Of a stretch of DNA of 64,000 bases, positions 35,100 through 48,266 are shown piece by piece (positions within the stretch are counted from its first letter, which is position 1; every line of letters begins with the position of its first letter). A program made the translations under genes and the position numbers. Under the pieces are notes generated by a model, which saw nothing but the letters and a program-made list of their open reading frames with translations, was not told the origin of the DNA and ran no database searches. The DNA is from Neckera pumila (lineage: Eukaryota > Streptophyta > Bryopsida > Hypnales > Neckeraceae), in assembly GCA_963969595.1 (NCBI GenBank), contig OZ018411.1, positions 4,590,501 to 4,654,500 of the forward strand, read 5' to 3'.

Positions 35100-38000
35100 A
35101 ATATGTGATTTTATATATTCATTTTTTAGAGATATGATTACATATCTTCTCTTGTAAACATCTCACATTTTGTTGGGAAAATTTTGCAATTACCGTGATT
35201 TTCTAAATTATAAGTGCAGCAATTCATATCAAATACAATGTATACTCAAAAAATTTGAAAATCTATCTATAGGTATATATTATGGTGTAGAACATCATAG
35301 TGAAAATTTTCTTAATGTGTCATTCTAAAATTTAAAAATTAGTATTCTATGATTGCAAATTTGTTTTCCAAATTGTTTGACAATATTTTAGAAAGTTTCT
35401 ATATTTTAAGTAGAATTATAATTGAATAGTTGAATAATATCAATGAAAATTTGAATACCAATAGAATTTCAATGCTTTGGGGGCTTCAATATCTATGTAA
35501 AAATTTTCATCACCAATGTCTATTTTGACCCAAATAATGAGGGCCCCAAACCTTCAATCGAGCACCATTAGTAGTGCGGAGAGCAATGGAGCCCTAGTTT
35601 TATAATGAAATTTTCAAAGGTGAGAATATTGGATAGCCTATATATAACACTAGACTCACTTTGAATGAACATCCTTGAAGCACAAAATGTTTTAATTCTC
35701 ATCGATTGCTTCAAAAAACTCTTCAACTCTCATTGTTGTTTTAAAAAAGTTATGGTGGTTTTGAATCATGAAGGTGTTCATTCAAGCCCATTTTTAGGTA
35801 TCACGGAACAAAACAAGTTGATATTAATAGTGTACCTAGATTTTTTGTGCAACAAGAATCCCTTTTAAACAATCTCCCTTTTAGAAAAAGATGTTTCAAC
35901 TTCCATTGGTCACCTCAAAGAATTCTTCAACCTCCATGTGTTGGCTCTTTCTCAACACAGACCTCTCATCAACTTTGTCTAATAGAAAGTTCATTTCCTA
36001 TTTGCAACCCTCTTTACACTCTATTTTTGACCAATTCAATTGCAAAATCTTCGTAAATGGAACACTAGGATCTACGCACCCTTTGGCCCCTCCAAATGTT
36101 TAGACCTTCAAAATCCTTAGTCCAAAAATTTTTAAGAGTTTATTAAAGATAAGTCTAAAACCAACTTGGACACTTTAAGGCCAAAAGTCAAATGAAAAAA
36201 AATTCTCCAAAACATTAACTTTGACACTTTTAGCCTTAGCCTAAAAATTAATTCAAATAGGTCTAAAACAAAAACGTCTAGACTTTTAGCCTAAATGTAG
36301 ATTTAGATTTAAATCTATTTGTTAATAGCTTTAGTACGGCCAACTTCAACAATATTTGAGCTATCTTCATAAACTTTGTGTATCAAAGGTATACCACACA
36401 ACAAAATTTTGAACTATCTTCATAGACTTTGTATATTGAAGGTGAATCACACAACAAAATTTTGAGCTATCTTTGTTTCTGTTTCTTGGCTTTCTTTGCT
36501 TCACTTCTAATTTGTAGGTTGCATTTGGATGTTAAAAGTTTTAATTTTTAGCTATAGCTACCTCATCTCTATGTCCTCTAATGTACAGTATTACAAAAAC
36601 AAGAAGTTGTGAAGATTGTGGTGCCTTCTTTGCTAACACCAAAATATCAACTTTCTCACACTCTATTTACAATTCCAAATTTAGCAATTACTATGATGAA
36701 ATTGTCAAATTTATTGATTTAGAATAGTAGTTGGGGATTTCTCATTTAACAAATCCTTATTGAATTGGCTCCACACTTTTGTGTCAATTTCTCTTTTTTT
36801 TTCTCCAATAAGTCTATGCAATTTTAATTTGAATACTTATTTTTATAACAGTATCAATTTTATTGCTTCAATTGGCGATTTTTCATTAAGCTAATTCTTT
36901 TCTAATTGGATAAAAGAATGATTTGCTTATCTCAATACAAATTGAAGCATATAAATTATTCATCAAGATAGGTACATTGAACTATCATGACTTTTGAATA
37001 TATTGACTTGAGAACATGGTGTTTTTTTAATATATACTACACTTGCTTAGATGATTTTCATTCTTGGTGTAAAATTCTTATTGTAAAGGTTTGGACAATT
37101 GAAAATTGCAAAATCTAATGTATACACATGTAGGTGACAATTCACTTTGTTGGAAGCACAAACTACTCATGTTCAATATGATCTTAAAATCCCATTGGAA
37201 CTGTTAGATGTCAGTAATAATAGGTAGTCTATTCAACCTTTTAACTCCTAAAAGACCTAATCCACAACAAAATGGCCAAATATCATGTCTAAGCTAAACT
37301 TCTAATATCAATCTTACATTCTTAATACATGATATAATGAATTTTTATATTAAAATGTTAAATTTGATTTTATCAAATTCATCAATATTTATTGTATCAA
37401 TAATTTTCAACATCAGTAGAAAATGTATTCTTTCATAATTTTATAAATATCAAATGTAAAAGGATAAATTTGATTTGATCAAATTTAATTTATGAATAAT
37501 TTGATAAATATCAAATACAATATTCAAATATGATACAAATTTAATCATATTTTGACTGCATTTAATTTGATCTGGTTTAATTTATGAATTATGAATTTGA
37601 TATCTATAAATTTAATTGATTATTAGAAATTTAATTTTATAAATTTAATTTGATTTTATGAATTTGAGATGAATTTGAATTTGATATTATGAATTTTTTA
37701 TATTAAAAATGTTGCATTTGAAATTTGAAATTTGAATCTAAATTATACAAGGCTATCATAACTTCAAAGAGTGGGATGGTTAATTATGTGCCATTGGATA
37801 AAATTCATATATTATGTTTCAAACTAATCTTGTTTTGAAGCCATTGAATACGTGCATTGAAGGTTGTATTTTTTATTTTTATTGAATCATAATTTATAAC
37901 CAATAAACTTCATTCATTATTTCAAATGTTATTGCTTATTAGTTTAAATACAATTTTCAATATATTATTGCACTACTATAGCTTCCTAGCAACTTAGGCA

Positions 38001-38726
38001 ACTTTCTGCCTAATAATTAATTAGAGTTCAAAGAATAGTTAGGCAATCCAAATTATAATTTATTAAAATTGGATAGTTTAAAATATAATTAAAACTAGTT
38101 AGGCATTCATCCAAGTTGTTCATGTAAACTAGGTTATCATTTTTTCATAATTGAGGTCATTTGTCTATTGTCTCGGGAGGATGCAAGTGCAATCACAACT
38201 TTGGAGTCATTCAATTCACAACTACTGTCATTCAATTTTATAGCTACTACTGTTTAAATCATTATGTATTACCTTAGTTAAGCTTCAACTTAATTGCTAC
38301 TTAAATGAAGGTTGGAAGGTTGTATTGGATAATGGGAGCTTTACATTAGATTAATGCTTGTGAGTATAATTTGAGATGCCATTACTAAAATTCTTGCCAA
38401 CTTTAGAATGCAAATCAAATGCTAATGTATTAGATTATAACACATACAAGTTGAATTTCTCTGAATTAGGCAATCTCTTAGTGCATCTGTTATTTTTTAG
38501 AAAAACAAAGTTAGTAACTTTCCCAAAAATTTAGCACCCTTTTAATTATTTTTTTCCTGCCTAAATTGCTAGGAAGCTACAATAACATTGTTCATTTCTT
38601 GTGTGCATGTTCTTTGTACTTTTGTACTCTTGTATTTTGAAATTACTTGTATTATTTAGATTACACTAATTTATTTCGTTTTTACTAACTCTTATGAAAC
38701 CAAATTTCTTTTTTGATTATGTGCCA
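35100..38726. other. gene-poor AT-rich stretch
   Basis: No gene was recognised. A 53-bp tandem repeat (about 2.3 units, core GAGCTATCTTCAT and CACACAACAAAATTTTGA) lies at about 36354-36473. A TTAACTCCTAAAAGACC block at 37245 looks like one end of a TTAA-family element. Low-complexity TTTGAT/AATTTGA sequence fills about 37330-37740. Confidence 0.5.
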
Positions 38727-39653
38727 TACCCTTAAAGGACCAACATGCATTTTTTGTCCGTATAGAATTTTTGGGTAGGTACTTACGACTAGAGATTTTC
38801 ATATTTTTGGCTGAGATTTGAATAGAAGGTGAAGGCGAGGAATATCTTTCATGTGCACCAAATTTCATGACATTTAGAAATACGAGTCAAAAGTCATGGC
38901 CTAACATGTTACTTTCTTTCATAACTAGGCAGTTTGGACAGAAAAAAAAAATCATTTTTTTCGAAAATAAAAATTTGAAATTAGTTTTCTAGAGTATACA
39001 AGTAAAAAGCTTTGAATCATCTCATTTTGATCAACGAGTCAAAAGTTATGAAGATTTTAAATTTGCGGGCAGTTATGGATTCTCTACTCTAAAATAAATT
39101 TTGAAGTCCTTTATCTTACTCAATTTTCAATATTTTTTGAAAAAAATAAAATCCTAGGATGTAGATTATTTAGTACAACATTGCCACCATTAGGATTAGC
39201 ATTTTTCAATTCCATAATTAAATTCTTGACAATTTTGTATTTTAAATCATCCTCTACTATTGTCTACTTACTATTTTTTTCCTATATGTTGTACTATTTC
39301 AAATGAAGTGAAATTTTTCAAGCATGTAGCCAACTTGTATAGGAAAAAGAATCCAAAGAAGTACCATCATTTTGGACATTTTTTCATCAAAAAATGAGTT
39401 TGTGAAGTGCTGCTGCCCTGCTTTTTATAGGGCCAAAAAAATGGTTTTAGTGAATTTGAATGCTTATATCTTGCAATCTACACGGTGGAAATTTGTGAAA
39501 TTTTTAACATATGTTCTCAAGTCACCATAATACCAGATCCTATGGTTACATGTGTCAAAAAGACTATTTTTTCAAAAATTGGATACTTGTACTAAAAATG
39601 GCAATTTTCAAGCATTTTTGGTGAGAACATAGTCATGGAACTTTAGGGGTTAA
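38727..39653. mobile_element. TTAA/CCCCTAAAGG element, subfamily B
   Basis: It starts TACCCTTAAAGGACCAACAT and ends GGAACTTTAGGGGTTAA. The interior (AGTCAAAAGTCATGGCC, CAACGAGTCAAAAGTTATGA) belongs to the subfamily that includes the copies at 53924, 55086 and 61252. It is 927 bp with no ORF over 100 codons. Confidence 0.75.
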
Positions 39654-42591
39654 ATCTTAAACAAGGAATCATTGAGTATATTAAGAATAAATGATATGTG
39701 CCATTAAAAATTTGCTTAAGAAACAAACACAACAAAAGTTTCCCAATTGGGCTTTTATTGATGGCTATTACAAATGCAATGGTTGGAATTAAAAAATCTT
39801 TAGCTCACACTTATATGGAAGTTTATAGTACCAAAATTATGGAAATTTAGAAGCATATAAATATGAAAGTTTATATCCAGCATTCATCTATCTTTCATTT
39901 GAATTTTGTATATAGGTTTACATAAATTAGATTCAATGTCATACAAAATCATCCAACTTGGTGTGACGTCATTTCAACCTATTCAAAATTTTGTACTATT
40001 TGAATTTACTTGTGTACTATCTACCAATGGCATTCCAATTTTCTACTATATATATTGAAATTTTATATCCTAAATATACCAATTATTTGATTATAAGAAA
40101 TGAGGGGAAAATATCACACATCAAGAGGCAATTGAATAAGGTTATATCTTTTGCACAAATTATTTTAGTAAATTTATTTTTGGATTCATTTTTTCAGATA
40201 TAGTTTGATTATTATTTTAATTTAACTTCCTTTAACTATACAAATTTTGTACCATATTACTACAACTATTGGAATAGTTTTTGGAATTGAGCCTCATAGA
40301 ATTGCCATTTTTATTCTAAAGAGCTTCTAGTAGTAGTGGCTCTTTTGCCACGCTAACCTTCTTTGCTCCTTTTAGAAGACCTATTGATTGGAAAAACACA
40401 AACAGAGTGTCTCTTCCTCAAAAGTGAGATGTGTAGACTTGCCACCTGGAATTGACTGTGGTTGAATTTCCTATAGTAAGTTACCAATTATATGCCTTAT
40501 CAATTGCACAATCTATTGGATGCTCCAATTAATTGATGTCTCTTTGTAGCCTAATTAATAAAGTCAAAATTATAAAGTGATGGAATTATATAAAATGCAT
40601 TGGCATATTGGAAGTGAAGATGCTCCTAATAAAATAGGATGCACAGTTTTTGTTCTTGAATTTGATATTCAACTTCTAAACATGTAAATTGATGAAATTG
40701 CACTATTCCACATTTGAGATGAAAATTTGATGTACAAAAACACCAACTTACAAGAAAGATCAAGATGTATTGGCTTTGCATTATAGTGAAAGCAAAGGAA
40801 AACTTTCAAGCTGTGATAGTGTATTTTTTCTATTTTGTAGAATTCTTGTAGCCCTAAACTAGAATCCTTTGGATGATTTCAAGGCGGATTTCTAAATGCA
40901 AAAAAATAATTTTTTTATCGAATTTTTTTAAAGAACCTTTTCAATGAATGGTGTTGGATATTCCTTCCTAGTGATATTTTTTGACTTTCCTACATAAGAA
41001 AATAGCAAATCCACAAATCACCATGTAGTGTATTTTGGCAATTTTTGGTCCTTTGTCATACTATGACTCTTAGCCATCAAAATGATTACTTTTGAATTAG
41101 ATCTCACTATTGAAATGAAGCTTATCAAGTCTAGTTTCAATTTGAAGATTTGAAAAATTCCTAAAATTCAATATTTTATTACAATTTGACTTTGGATAGA
41201 TTACCATGGCATGGAATATTCACTTTCTAATTTTAGAATCATGATGAATATTTTGCACCATAATGTTCTAGACTATAGTGTACAATTGTGGAGAAATTTT
41301 CAAATTTCTTAAGCATATTTTGTACTTCATATTTGATATGGGTTTTAATTTCATTTTTTATTCAAAAAATTGTTGATATTTCCAATTCTATGAATGTTAA
41401 TTTCCTTCCATTTTTGTATACAACAATAAAAAAATAATATATACACTAATTTTAAATTTTCACAAATATTCTGAGGTTTTTGTAACTTATAGAAGACATG
41501 TATTCTAACTACAAACTTTGAAAAAGAAACACAAAAAATTTCAATCATATATACTTGCAAAATGGGAGCTTACAAAAAGAAGAAGTTTGAAGTTTGAAAA
41601 AGTGGCCATAGGCACATCCTTTAGGGCTAGACAATTGTGTCATATTGATGTTTTGGAGATGTGAGTAGAGATAAAGTGAACATATTTTGTGTAAGAATTT
41701 GTGGAGTTTGTAATGGAAAAATTATTTATACAATAGAATGCTTGAAGTCAAAATGATATATATGATGGTATTTTCACTACATTGTGCAATAAATTCATAT
41801 AGTTAAAAAGTCTTTCTTTGAAGTTGTTGCAACTTTGATTCTTAAGTTCTTTGGCTCAAAAATAAGAAAATATTCTTAAAATTGTACAAAAAAAACATTT
41901 TATACAAATAGAGTTAATAAAGTTGTATGCATTTTGTAACTTCCATTAAACCATGTCCCCCAAAGTATCATTAAACCATTCCCATATTTAATTGTGATTG
42001 GCTGACTATTGATTTTTCTAATTTTTGGGTTTTAGGACCAAGCTCCAGTACGTGACAATTTCAATGGCCTAGAGAATTCCACTTTGAAAATTCATAGAAA
42101 TACACATCTTCCCCAAAAATTCTACTCCGTAGTACGGAGTATTTCTTTTTTAAATTCATGATTTTCAATTGCTAATACTACAAAAAAGGTGCCTCCCAAC
42201 AATGCTGCATTACTTATTTTGACGGTTTTGACGGTTTCAGGTGTTTCCACCTTAAATATGCACTGTATTGCTTTGGAATTTCGCTAAAACTTGGAAGCAT
42301 ACGTCCACTTGAGACTTGCTTCAAACGGTTGAAATTTGGAGCTTTCACAAAACACCACAGAATTATAAGATTACGGGAAAATTTCTGTTATTTCCAAAAC
42401 AGTGCTGGGACTCGACATCGTTAATATGTTAACCCTCAAACTGGTATAATTGATTCACTGCTTCAAACCCATGCGTATCTTTCCGTGCATGCTGGAAAGG
42501 AATCGTATACTAAATTGTGCACACTGAGCGGATATCACCTTCAGAGCATGAGAACGGCTGTCAAAGACCCAAACGAAATCACACACTGAAA
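39654..42591. other. gene-poor AT-rich stretch with a dispersed repeat
   Basis: The stretch at about 40930-41205 is the second copy of the repeat near 29945-30200. From about 42000 base composition becomes more balanced as the next gene's 3' end approaches. No gene was recognised. Confidence 0.45.
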
Positions 42592-44655
42592 CTATGAAGT
42601 GATTTTCTCGTTGTCGAAAAGATCCTCGTGATAACCTAACGATTCTCTTGAGAGTAGCCCTTGCCTAGTTTGATCATCAACCTTGCTCGCTATCAAAGAA
42701 GCTGGGGTCCGCTCAAAGCACGACGATGGTGCCTGCCACTTCTGGTCTTCAAGCACATTTCCTTCGTCGAATGCAATAACATGAAGCCACATTCCTGCAG
42801 AGATAATCATCATCTTCTTGTCCAATCACTCATGAACTAGAAGTAAAGACGGCAGGAAAGAAAGTGAAACACTTCAAGACACGACAATAGCATCTCCACT
42901 CACCTTGGCAAACCGGTTCTTCCAAAATGTAAGCTTTGAATCGCATGAAATTAGAAACCAAGCCGCATCAAAAAATCACATGTAATACACAGAAAAAAAT
43001 CTGCTTCCAGCCATCAATGTGATTTTTCAATGCACTTCCAACTTGGGTACTAAATCCATGTGAATCATAGTTTCTTACTATTGTGAAGGGCTTATTTGCT
43101 GAGTGAAGTGGAGATGTCACTGTAAAACATTCCAATGGACTTTCAAAGAGAAGGTCGAAAAGCTCACTGCTGCTGATGAAAATCCAAGAAACTGGTCGCC
43201 GGGTCTCAATGTCTTCCCAGTAGCGAATGAAATCGACTTTATCCCAAACATTACACTTGAAACCGTCAATTTCTTCGACACCAACATAGGTAGCACCACT
43301 CAACCAATCTGGTCGAAGAATTCCAACCGGAAATGATATCTCTCTGCAAGTACCTGCTTCGAGATCATAATAGTATGAGGTGCCATTGGTATACTCCACG
43401 TCATGAGTCACTGGTCCAAGTTGTTTCTGAATAAGGTTGAGGTTCCGCCCGTTTGGAAAGTCGTACCACAAGTCGATTATGGAGAGCTTTCCAGTCCGGT
43501 TTTGATACATCCGTGCGTGGAATTGAAGTGGCCATGGCTTGGGGACTGGATCTGCTTTCGCTGATGCGGCAACAAGCAAAACTAATATATACAATCCCAG
43601 TCTCTGAAAACCGAAATAGCACAGTTTTCAGTAATTACAATCACAGCATGCATGGCGAAGCAAGCAGACATCCTCAAAACATTCGAACCTAAAATTCCTG
43701 CATTAACCAGTGACAGGAAAGAACTCGATCTAAAACCCTCCCGTACGACATATTTGGTCCTGGAACAACCGAAAATGTTCAGGATGAGAAAGGGCTAAAA
43801 TAGAAGCGGGTGTAGAATGATGCAAGGATGTAGGAACTTATAAGACATGAATTTTCCATAAACCCTGACAATCTTGACAACTTCCCCATAACCAAAAATT
43901 TCAATACACTGTTCATTTCAATTACTATAAGACGCACTAATTTGTTTTACATTGCATTGTACTACTAGAATACATTTTATTTTATTTGCTCCAAGGTCAT
44001 TAAAAGAAAAACAAAACTCTCATCCTAGTAGTAAAATGAGATATAAAACAAATTAATGCATCTCGCAGTAATTGAAATAAACGGCATGCTCAGCAGGATG
44101 GCGGGATGTCAAGGACAACTAAATTATCCACACTGTTGAAACATATACAGAGATATCTGTAGGAACGAGACCACCTAGTCAAGCACACAATTCTAATTAA
44201 CTGATTAGGTGTAAAACCTCGGGCAAGTCTTGCACTCAAGACCATCGCTACCGTAGTTGTTCCGATGGAAACGGGCACATGCGAGAACGTGCCCTTCGTT
44301 TTCTATCCTTTAGCGCTTACAGTTCAGAAAACATAATTGTTCAGTGAATTCAAAATCCTACTTTCAAAATTCCCAATAATCCCCCCGAAATGCAACCCTG
44401 TATCCTGTAAAGAACAATGTAGACATGCGAAATTCAAGTCATGTCCTCTCCTCTCACGACAAAGCACGAAAGAATCGGAACAGACAGCGACCACTCCCTC
44501 ATCAAACTGACCATTTCCAAGTCCGAGTTTATGGTTGAATTCTCGCCGCGTCAACAGGACAAATTCTAGAAAATTATTAACAGATTAAAAATTGAAACCA
44601 AACGAAAGAACGAAGTACAAACCAGCAAGGGAAGCGCCGCAATCAGGCTGTCCAT
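42592..44655 (-). CDS. secreted plant protein of the At4g14100/At3g23760 family
   Basis: This is a plant protein of unproven function, often labelled 'transferase' in databases. Exons: 44655-44623, 43603-43168, 42794-42592, all GT-AG with matching phases (0, then 1), giving 223 aa. The 11-codon first exon supplies the ATG; the second exon has no in-frame ATG early enough, so the join is well motivated. Joined, residues 1-28 form a signal peptide (hydrophobic LGLYILVLLVAAS, likely cleavage after ASAKA). Family blocks are KPWPLQFHARM, IIDLWYDFPNGRN, NGTSYYYD, GILRPDWL, CNVWDKVDFIRYWEDIETRR and, in the last exon, VLEDQKWQAPSSCF. Two N-glycosylation sites (NRT, NGT) fit secretion. It is divergent from HSP70, with 934 bp between start codons. 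Confidence 0.88.
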
Positions 44656-44857
44656 GGCGCTCGCCCGGTGTCACGCACTCACCACACGACAAGGACCAAG
44701 CGCGCACTCCCGTCTCCGGATAGAGAGAGCCGATGAGGGTCGATGGAAAAGGAAAACGAATGATAATCCGTAGATTGGATGAACTCATCGAGTTGGATGA
44801 AAAATGAGACGGTACGGAGTAATGCAGTGGAAGGACCGACGAGGAACACGCGGCATT

Positions 44858-45005
44858 CATGCTTCTACCAGAAACTTCGAGAAGCCACAGAAACCCACAA
44901 AAGGGAACCATTCATAGGCTTACAAGAAACTTCGAGAAACTACAAAAAACCCGCAAATGTGAAACATTCATACGCTGGCGCGGCCTACAAGAAACTTCAA
45001 AACCC
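44858..45005. promoter_or_regulatory. tandem repeat carrying heat-shock elements
   Basis: Three degenerate units of about 55-65 bp each start with AGAAACTTC. Two contain the perfect HSE core GAAacTTCgaGAA (44871-44883 and 44926-44938); the third keeps GAAACTTC (44991-44998). The block lies nearer the minus-strand secreted gene than HSP70 but could serve both. Confidence 0.75.
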
Positions 45006-45237
45006 ACAATAGTGCAACATTTGTCTCGTTTACGTGCTGCATTTGAAACATTATCTAAGGGGTTGGCGACAGACGAATGATAATTCACCGCTTGAAGTAC
45101 TTACAGGATGAAACATCGACGATTGATAAGGAACTCTCAGGAAGGGTCGGGATGTAATTAATCCGAGTGGATGAACTGATGGGGCTTAAGGTCGTGTAAC
45201 TACCACATCTACGAAATCTGGAATAGTTTGGAGATGC

Positions 45238-45342
45238 TTCTGGAACTATCTAGAAGGTTGTGGAGATCTCCAGCGTCGTCTCGCTGCTTCGCTTCCCGAA
45301 GGCTCCAGAAACCACTTCCCTTCCATAGCCATTGCATATATT
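45238..45342 (+). promoter_or_regulatory. HSP70 core promoter: two HSEs and TATA box
   Basis: TTCtgGAActATCtaGAA (45238-45255) and TTCccGAAggCTCcaGAA (45293-45310) are four-unit heat-shock elements with one mismatch each. A TATA-like CATATATT follows at 45335-45342. This predicts transcription start near 45365 and a leader of about 225 nt. Confidence 0.85.
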
Positions 45343-45589
45343 GCCGATCATCGAGCTTGTGTTTCATGATCGAGCGTTGATTCTGAGTGTTTTCTTAAAA
45401 TTTTGGACTCCTCGCACAGTTTTTGATTTCCTATCATATCGTAGTTGTAGTGAATTTCCATTGAGGCAATTCTTAGATTGTTTTCTGCTGTTGTTTAGCA
45501 TTGGAAGACTGAGGATTCCGAATTTGCGATCGAGAGGTTTGATTGAGAGAAGTGAGTTTGAGAGTACATTGTATTGAGCGATTTGCAGC

Positions 45590-47548
45590 ATGGCGGGCAA
45601 GGGCGAGGGACCGTCGATTGGCATTGACCTGGGAACCACGTACAGTTGTGTGGGAGTGTGGCAACATGATCGAGTGGAGATTATTGCCAACGACCAGGGA
45701 AACCGCACGACGCCATCGTATGTTGCATTCACGGACACGGAGCGTTTGATCGGCGATGCGGCGAAGAATCAAGTGGCGATGAACCCGACCAACACCGTGT
45801 TCGATGCGAAGCGGCTAATTGGGCGACGGTTTGATGACGCTTCTGTGCAGGGTGATATGAAGCTCTGGCCGTTCAAGGTGATTGCGGGACCGGGGAGTAA
45901 GCCACTCATTGTTGTGAATTACAAAGGAGAGGCGAAGCAGTTCGCTGCGGAAGAGATTTCGTCTATGGTGTTGATCAAAATGAAGGAGACCGCAGAGGCG
46001 TTCCTTGGGAAGACCATTAAGAACGCGGTTGTCACAGTGCCGGCCTATTTTAATGACTCTCAGAGGCAAGCGACGAAGGATGCTGGTGTGATTGCGGGCC
46101 TTAATGTGCAGCGCATCATCAACGAACCAACGGCTGCGGCTATTGCATATGGTTTGGACAAGAAAGGCTCATCGACGGTCGAGAAGAACATCTTGATTTT
46201 CGACCTGGGAGGTGGTACATTCGATGTGTCATTGCTGACCATCGAGGAAGGGATTTTTGAGGTGAAGGCGACGGCTGGCGACACACATCTTGGAGGGGAA
46301 GATTTTGACAACCGGGTGGTGAACCACTTTGTCCAGGAGTTTAAGCGCAAATACAAGAAGGATATCACTGGTAATGCCCGAGCTCTCCGTCGCTTACGCA
46401 CAGCATCTGAGAGGGCGAAGAGAACATTATCGGCAACCGCACAAACTACCATAGAGATTGACTCTTTGTACGAAGGCGTGGATTTCTACTCCACCATCAC
46501 GAGAGCCAGGTTCGAAGAGTTGAACATGGACCTGTTCCGCAAGTGCATGGAGCCTGTGGAGAAGTGCTTGAGGGACGCGAAGATGGACAAGGGTCTAGTG
46601 CACGAGGTGGTTCTTGTCGGCGGCTCCACCAGAATTCCCAAAGTGCAGAGCCTTCTCCAAGATTTCTTCAATGGGAAGGAGTTATGCAAGAGCATTAATC
46701 CCGACGAGGCAGTTGCGTACGGGGCTGCAGTTCAAGCTGCTATCCTCAGCGGCGAGGGAAATCAGAGGGTACAAGACTTGTTGCTGCTAGATGTTACTCC
46801 TCTCAGTCAAGGTCTCGAAACAGCTGGTGGTGTAATGACCACTCTTATTCCAAGGAACACGACAATCCCCACAAAGAAGGAGCAAGTATTCTCGACGTAC
46901 GCTGACAGTCAACCAGGTGTGCTCATTCAAGTCTTTGAAGGAGAACGAGCGAGAACGAGAGACAACAATTTGTTGGGTAAATTTGAGCTCGCTGGTATTC
47001 CACCTGCTCCCAGAGGCGTACCACAGATCAACGTATGCTTCGACATTGATGCCAACGGTATCTTGAATGTTTCTGCCGAGGACAAGACAGCTGGTGTTAA
47101 GAACAAGATTACAATCACGAATGACAAGGGTAGGCTGAGCAAGGAGGATATTGAAAACATGGTGCAAGATGCAGAGAAGTACAAGAACGAGGATGAATTG
47201 GTCAAGAAGAAGGTCGAAGCCAAGAACGGCCTTGAGAACTATGCCTACAACATGAGGAACACCGTTAAGGATGAAAAGATCGCAGGTCAGCTCAGTAGCG
47301 AGGATAAGCAGACACTGGAGAAGGCAGTGAATGACACTATCTCTTGGCTGGATGGCAACCAATTGGCAGAGGTTGATGAGTTCGAAGACAAGCAGAAGGA
47401 ATTAGAGAGTGTTTGCAATCCCATCATCTCGCGCATGTACCAAGGAGGCGCAGCAGGAGCGGGTGCAGGTCCTATGCCCTCTGGCGGGTATGATGGTGGA
47501 GCAAACGAGGGCGGAGGAGCTGGGCCAAAAATTGAAGAGGTGGACTAA
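45590..47548 (+). CDS. HSP70: cytosolic heat-shock protein 70, intronless
   Basis: This ATP-dependent chaperone of the cytosol and nucleus has 652 residues. Signature motifs are IDLGTTYS (12-19), [14 protein letters not shown] (about 202-215) and [14 protein letters not shown] (about 340). It ends in EEVD, the docking signal for TPR co-chaperones, after a Gly-rich tail. The ATG sits in the context CAGCATGGCG. There is no intron, whereas many constitutive plant Hsc70 genes have one near codon 72. With the upstream HSEs this marks a heat-inducible member. Codon use is GC-rich. All key residues appear intact. Confidence 0.98.
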   Translation: MAGKGEGPSIGIDLGTTYSCVGVWQHDRVEIIANDQGNRTTPSYVAFTDTERLIGDAAKNQVAMNPTNTVFDAKRLIGRRFDDASVQGDMKLWPFKVIAGPGSKPLIVVNYKGEAKQFAAEEISSMVLIKMKETAEAFLGKTIKNAVVTVPAYFNDSQRQATKDAGVIAGLNVQRIINEPTAAAIAYGLDKKGSSTVEKNILIFDLGGGTFDVSLLTIEEGIFEVKATAGDTHLGGEDFDNRVVNHFVQEFKRKYKKDITGNARALRRLRTASERAKRTLSATAQTTIEIDSLYEGVDFYSTITRARFEELNMDLFRKCMEPVEKCLRDAKMDKGLVHEVVLVGGSTRIPKVQSLLQDFFNGKELCKSINPDEAVAYGAAVQAAILSGEGNQRVQDLLLLDVTPLSQGLETAGGVMTTLIPRNTTIPTKKEQVFSTYADSQPGVLIQVFEGERARTRDNNLLGKFELAGIPPAPRGVPQINVCFDIDANGILNVSAEDKTAGVKNKITITNDKGRLSKEDIENMVQDAEKYKNEDELVKKKVEAKNGLENYAYNMRNTVKDEKIAGQLSSEDKQTLEKAVNDTISWLDGNQLAEVDEFEDKQKELESVCNPIISRMYQGGAAGAGAGPMPSGGYDGGANEGGGAGPKIEEVD

Positions 47549-47906
47549 ATAACTCAGTAAGAATGTAGACACAAATGGTTTGTTGTTGTTTGAATAGACA
47601 TGCCTTGATTAGAAGCAGGCTGCACAGATTGGACTAGCTTTTCGGTGATATAAGCCTCGCGCGGAAGTATAGAGGTAGAGATCGCTTTACAAGATTCAAA
47701 GTTGTGTTAAGAATCACGAACCCCCTCGCTGGGAAATTGATCTGTACAGTTTGAATAAAGCAAGCACAATGTTTTGAACTCTCTGATTTTCATCTCTACT
47801 TGTTTGTCATTAATGTTCTGGAAAGTAGTACTGTATTCATCACTGTGATCCAATCGTTTGAGCCAAGCGTAAGCCAATGTCGAATTCTCTCATTGCACAA
47901 TGCAGA
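47549..47906. other. HSP70 3' flank
   Basis: This holds the 3' untranslated region, with a likely polyadenylation signal (TGAATAAAGC) near 47752. Confidence 0.6.
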
Positions 47907-48119
47907 GTCCATGCAAGTTTGATTGCAAAAATGAAATTGAAAGAGGGAAGCCCACATAACATTCAGTAGCATTCAAAGTACATGCAAGTTCGATTGCGAG
48001 AACGAAATACAAAGTGGCCAGCCCACATAACATTCTGTAGCATTCAAAGTACATGCGAGTTCGATTGCGAGAATGAAATACAAAGTGGCCAGCCCACATA
48101 ACATTCTGTAGCATGCATT
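47907..48119. repeat. 71-bp tandem repeat, three units
   Basis: Units start at 47907, 47978 and 48049 (GTACATGCAAGTTCGATTGC type). The last two differ at only a few positions and the first is more diverged. They lie directly downstream of HSP70. Confidence 0.9.
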
Positions 48120-48161
48120 GTGGCTACTACCTTGGCTCTGGTGTGGAATATTCAACACCCA

Positions 48162-48266
48162 ATGCACCTTGCTTATCAGATTGAACCTCCACTTGTCCAC
48201 TTCATGCCCATTGTCTTCCCTCCATGCACCTTGCTCATCACATTGAACCTCCACTTGTCCACTTAG
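48162..48266. repeat. 62-bp direct duplication
   Basis: ATGCACCTTGCTTATCAGAT at 48162 recurs as ATGCACCTTGCTCATCACAT at 48224, each followed by TGAACCTCCACTTGTCCACTT. Confidence 0.85.

Noticed and set aside
46060..47362. Long open frames on the minus strand opposite HSP70
   Set aside because: They are shadow frames of a conserved coding sequence with no domains or start context of their own.
47907..48119. Regular repeats as a CRISPR-like array
   Set aside because: The units are contiguous 71-bp tandem copies without unique spacers, in a eukaryotic nuclear context.
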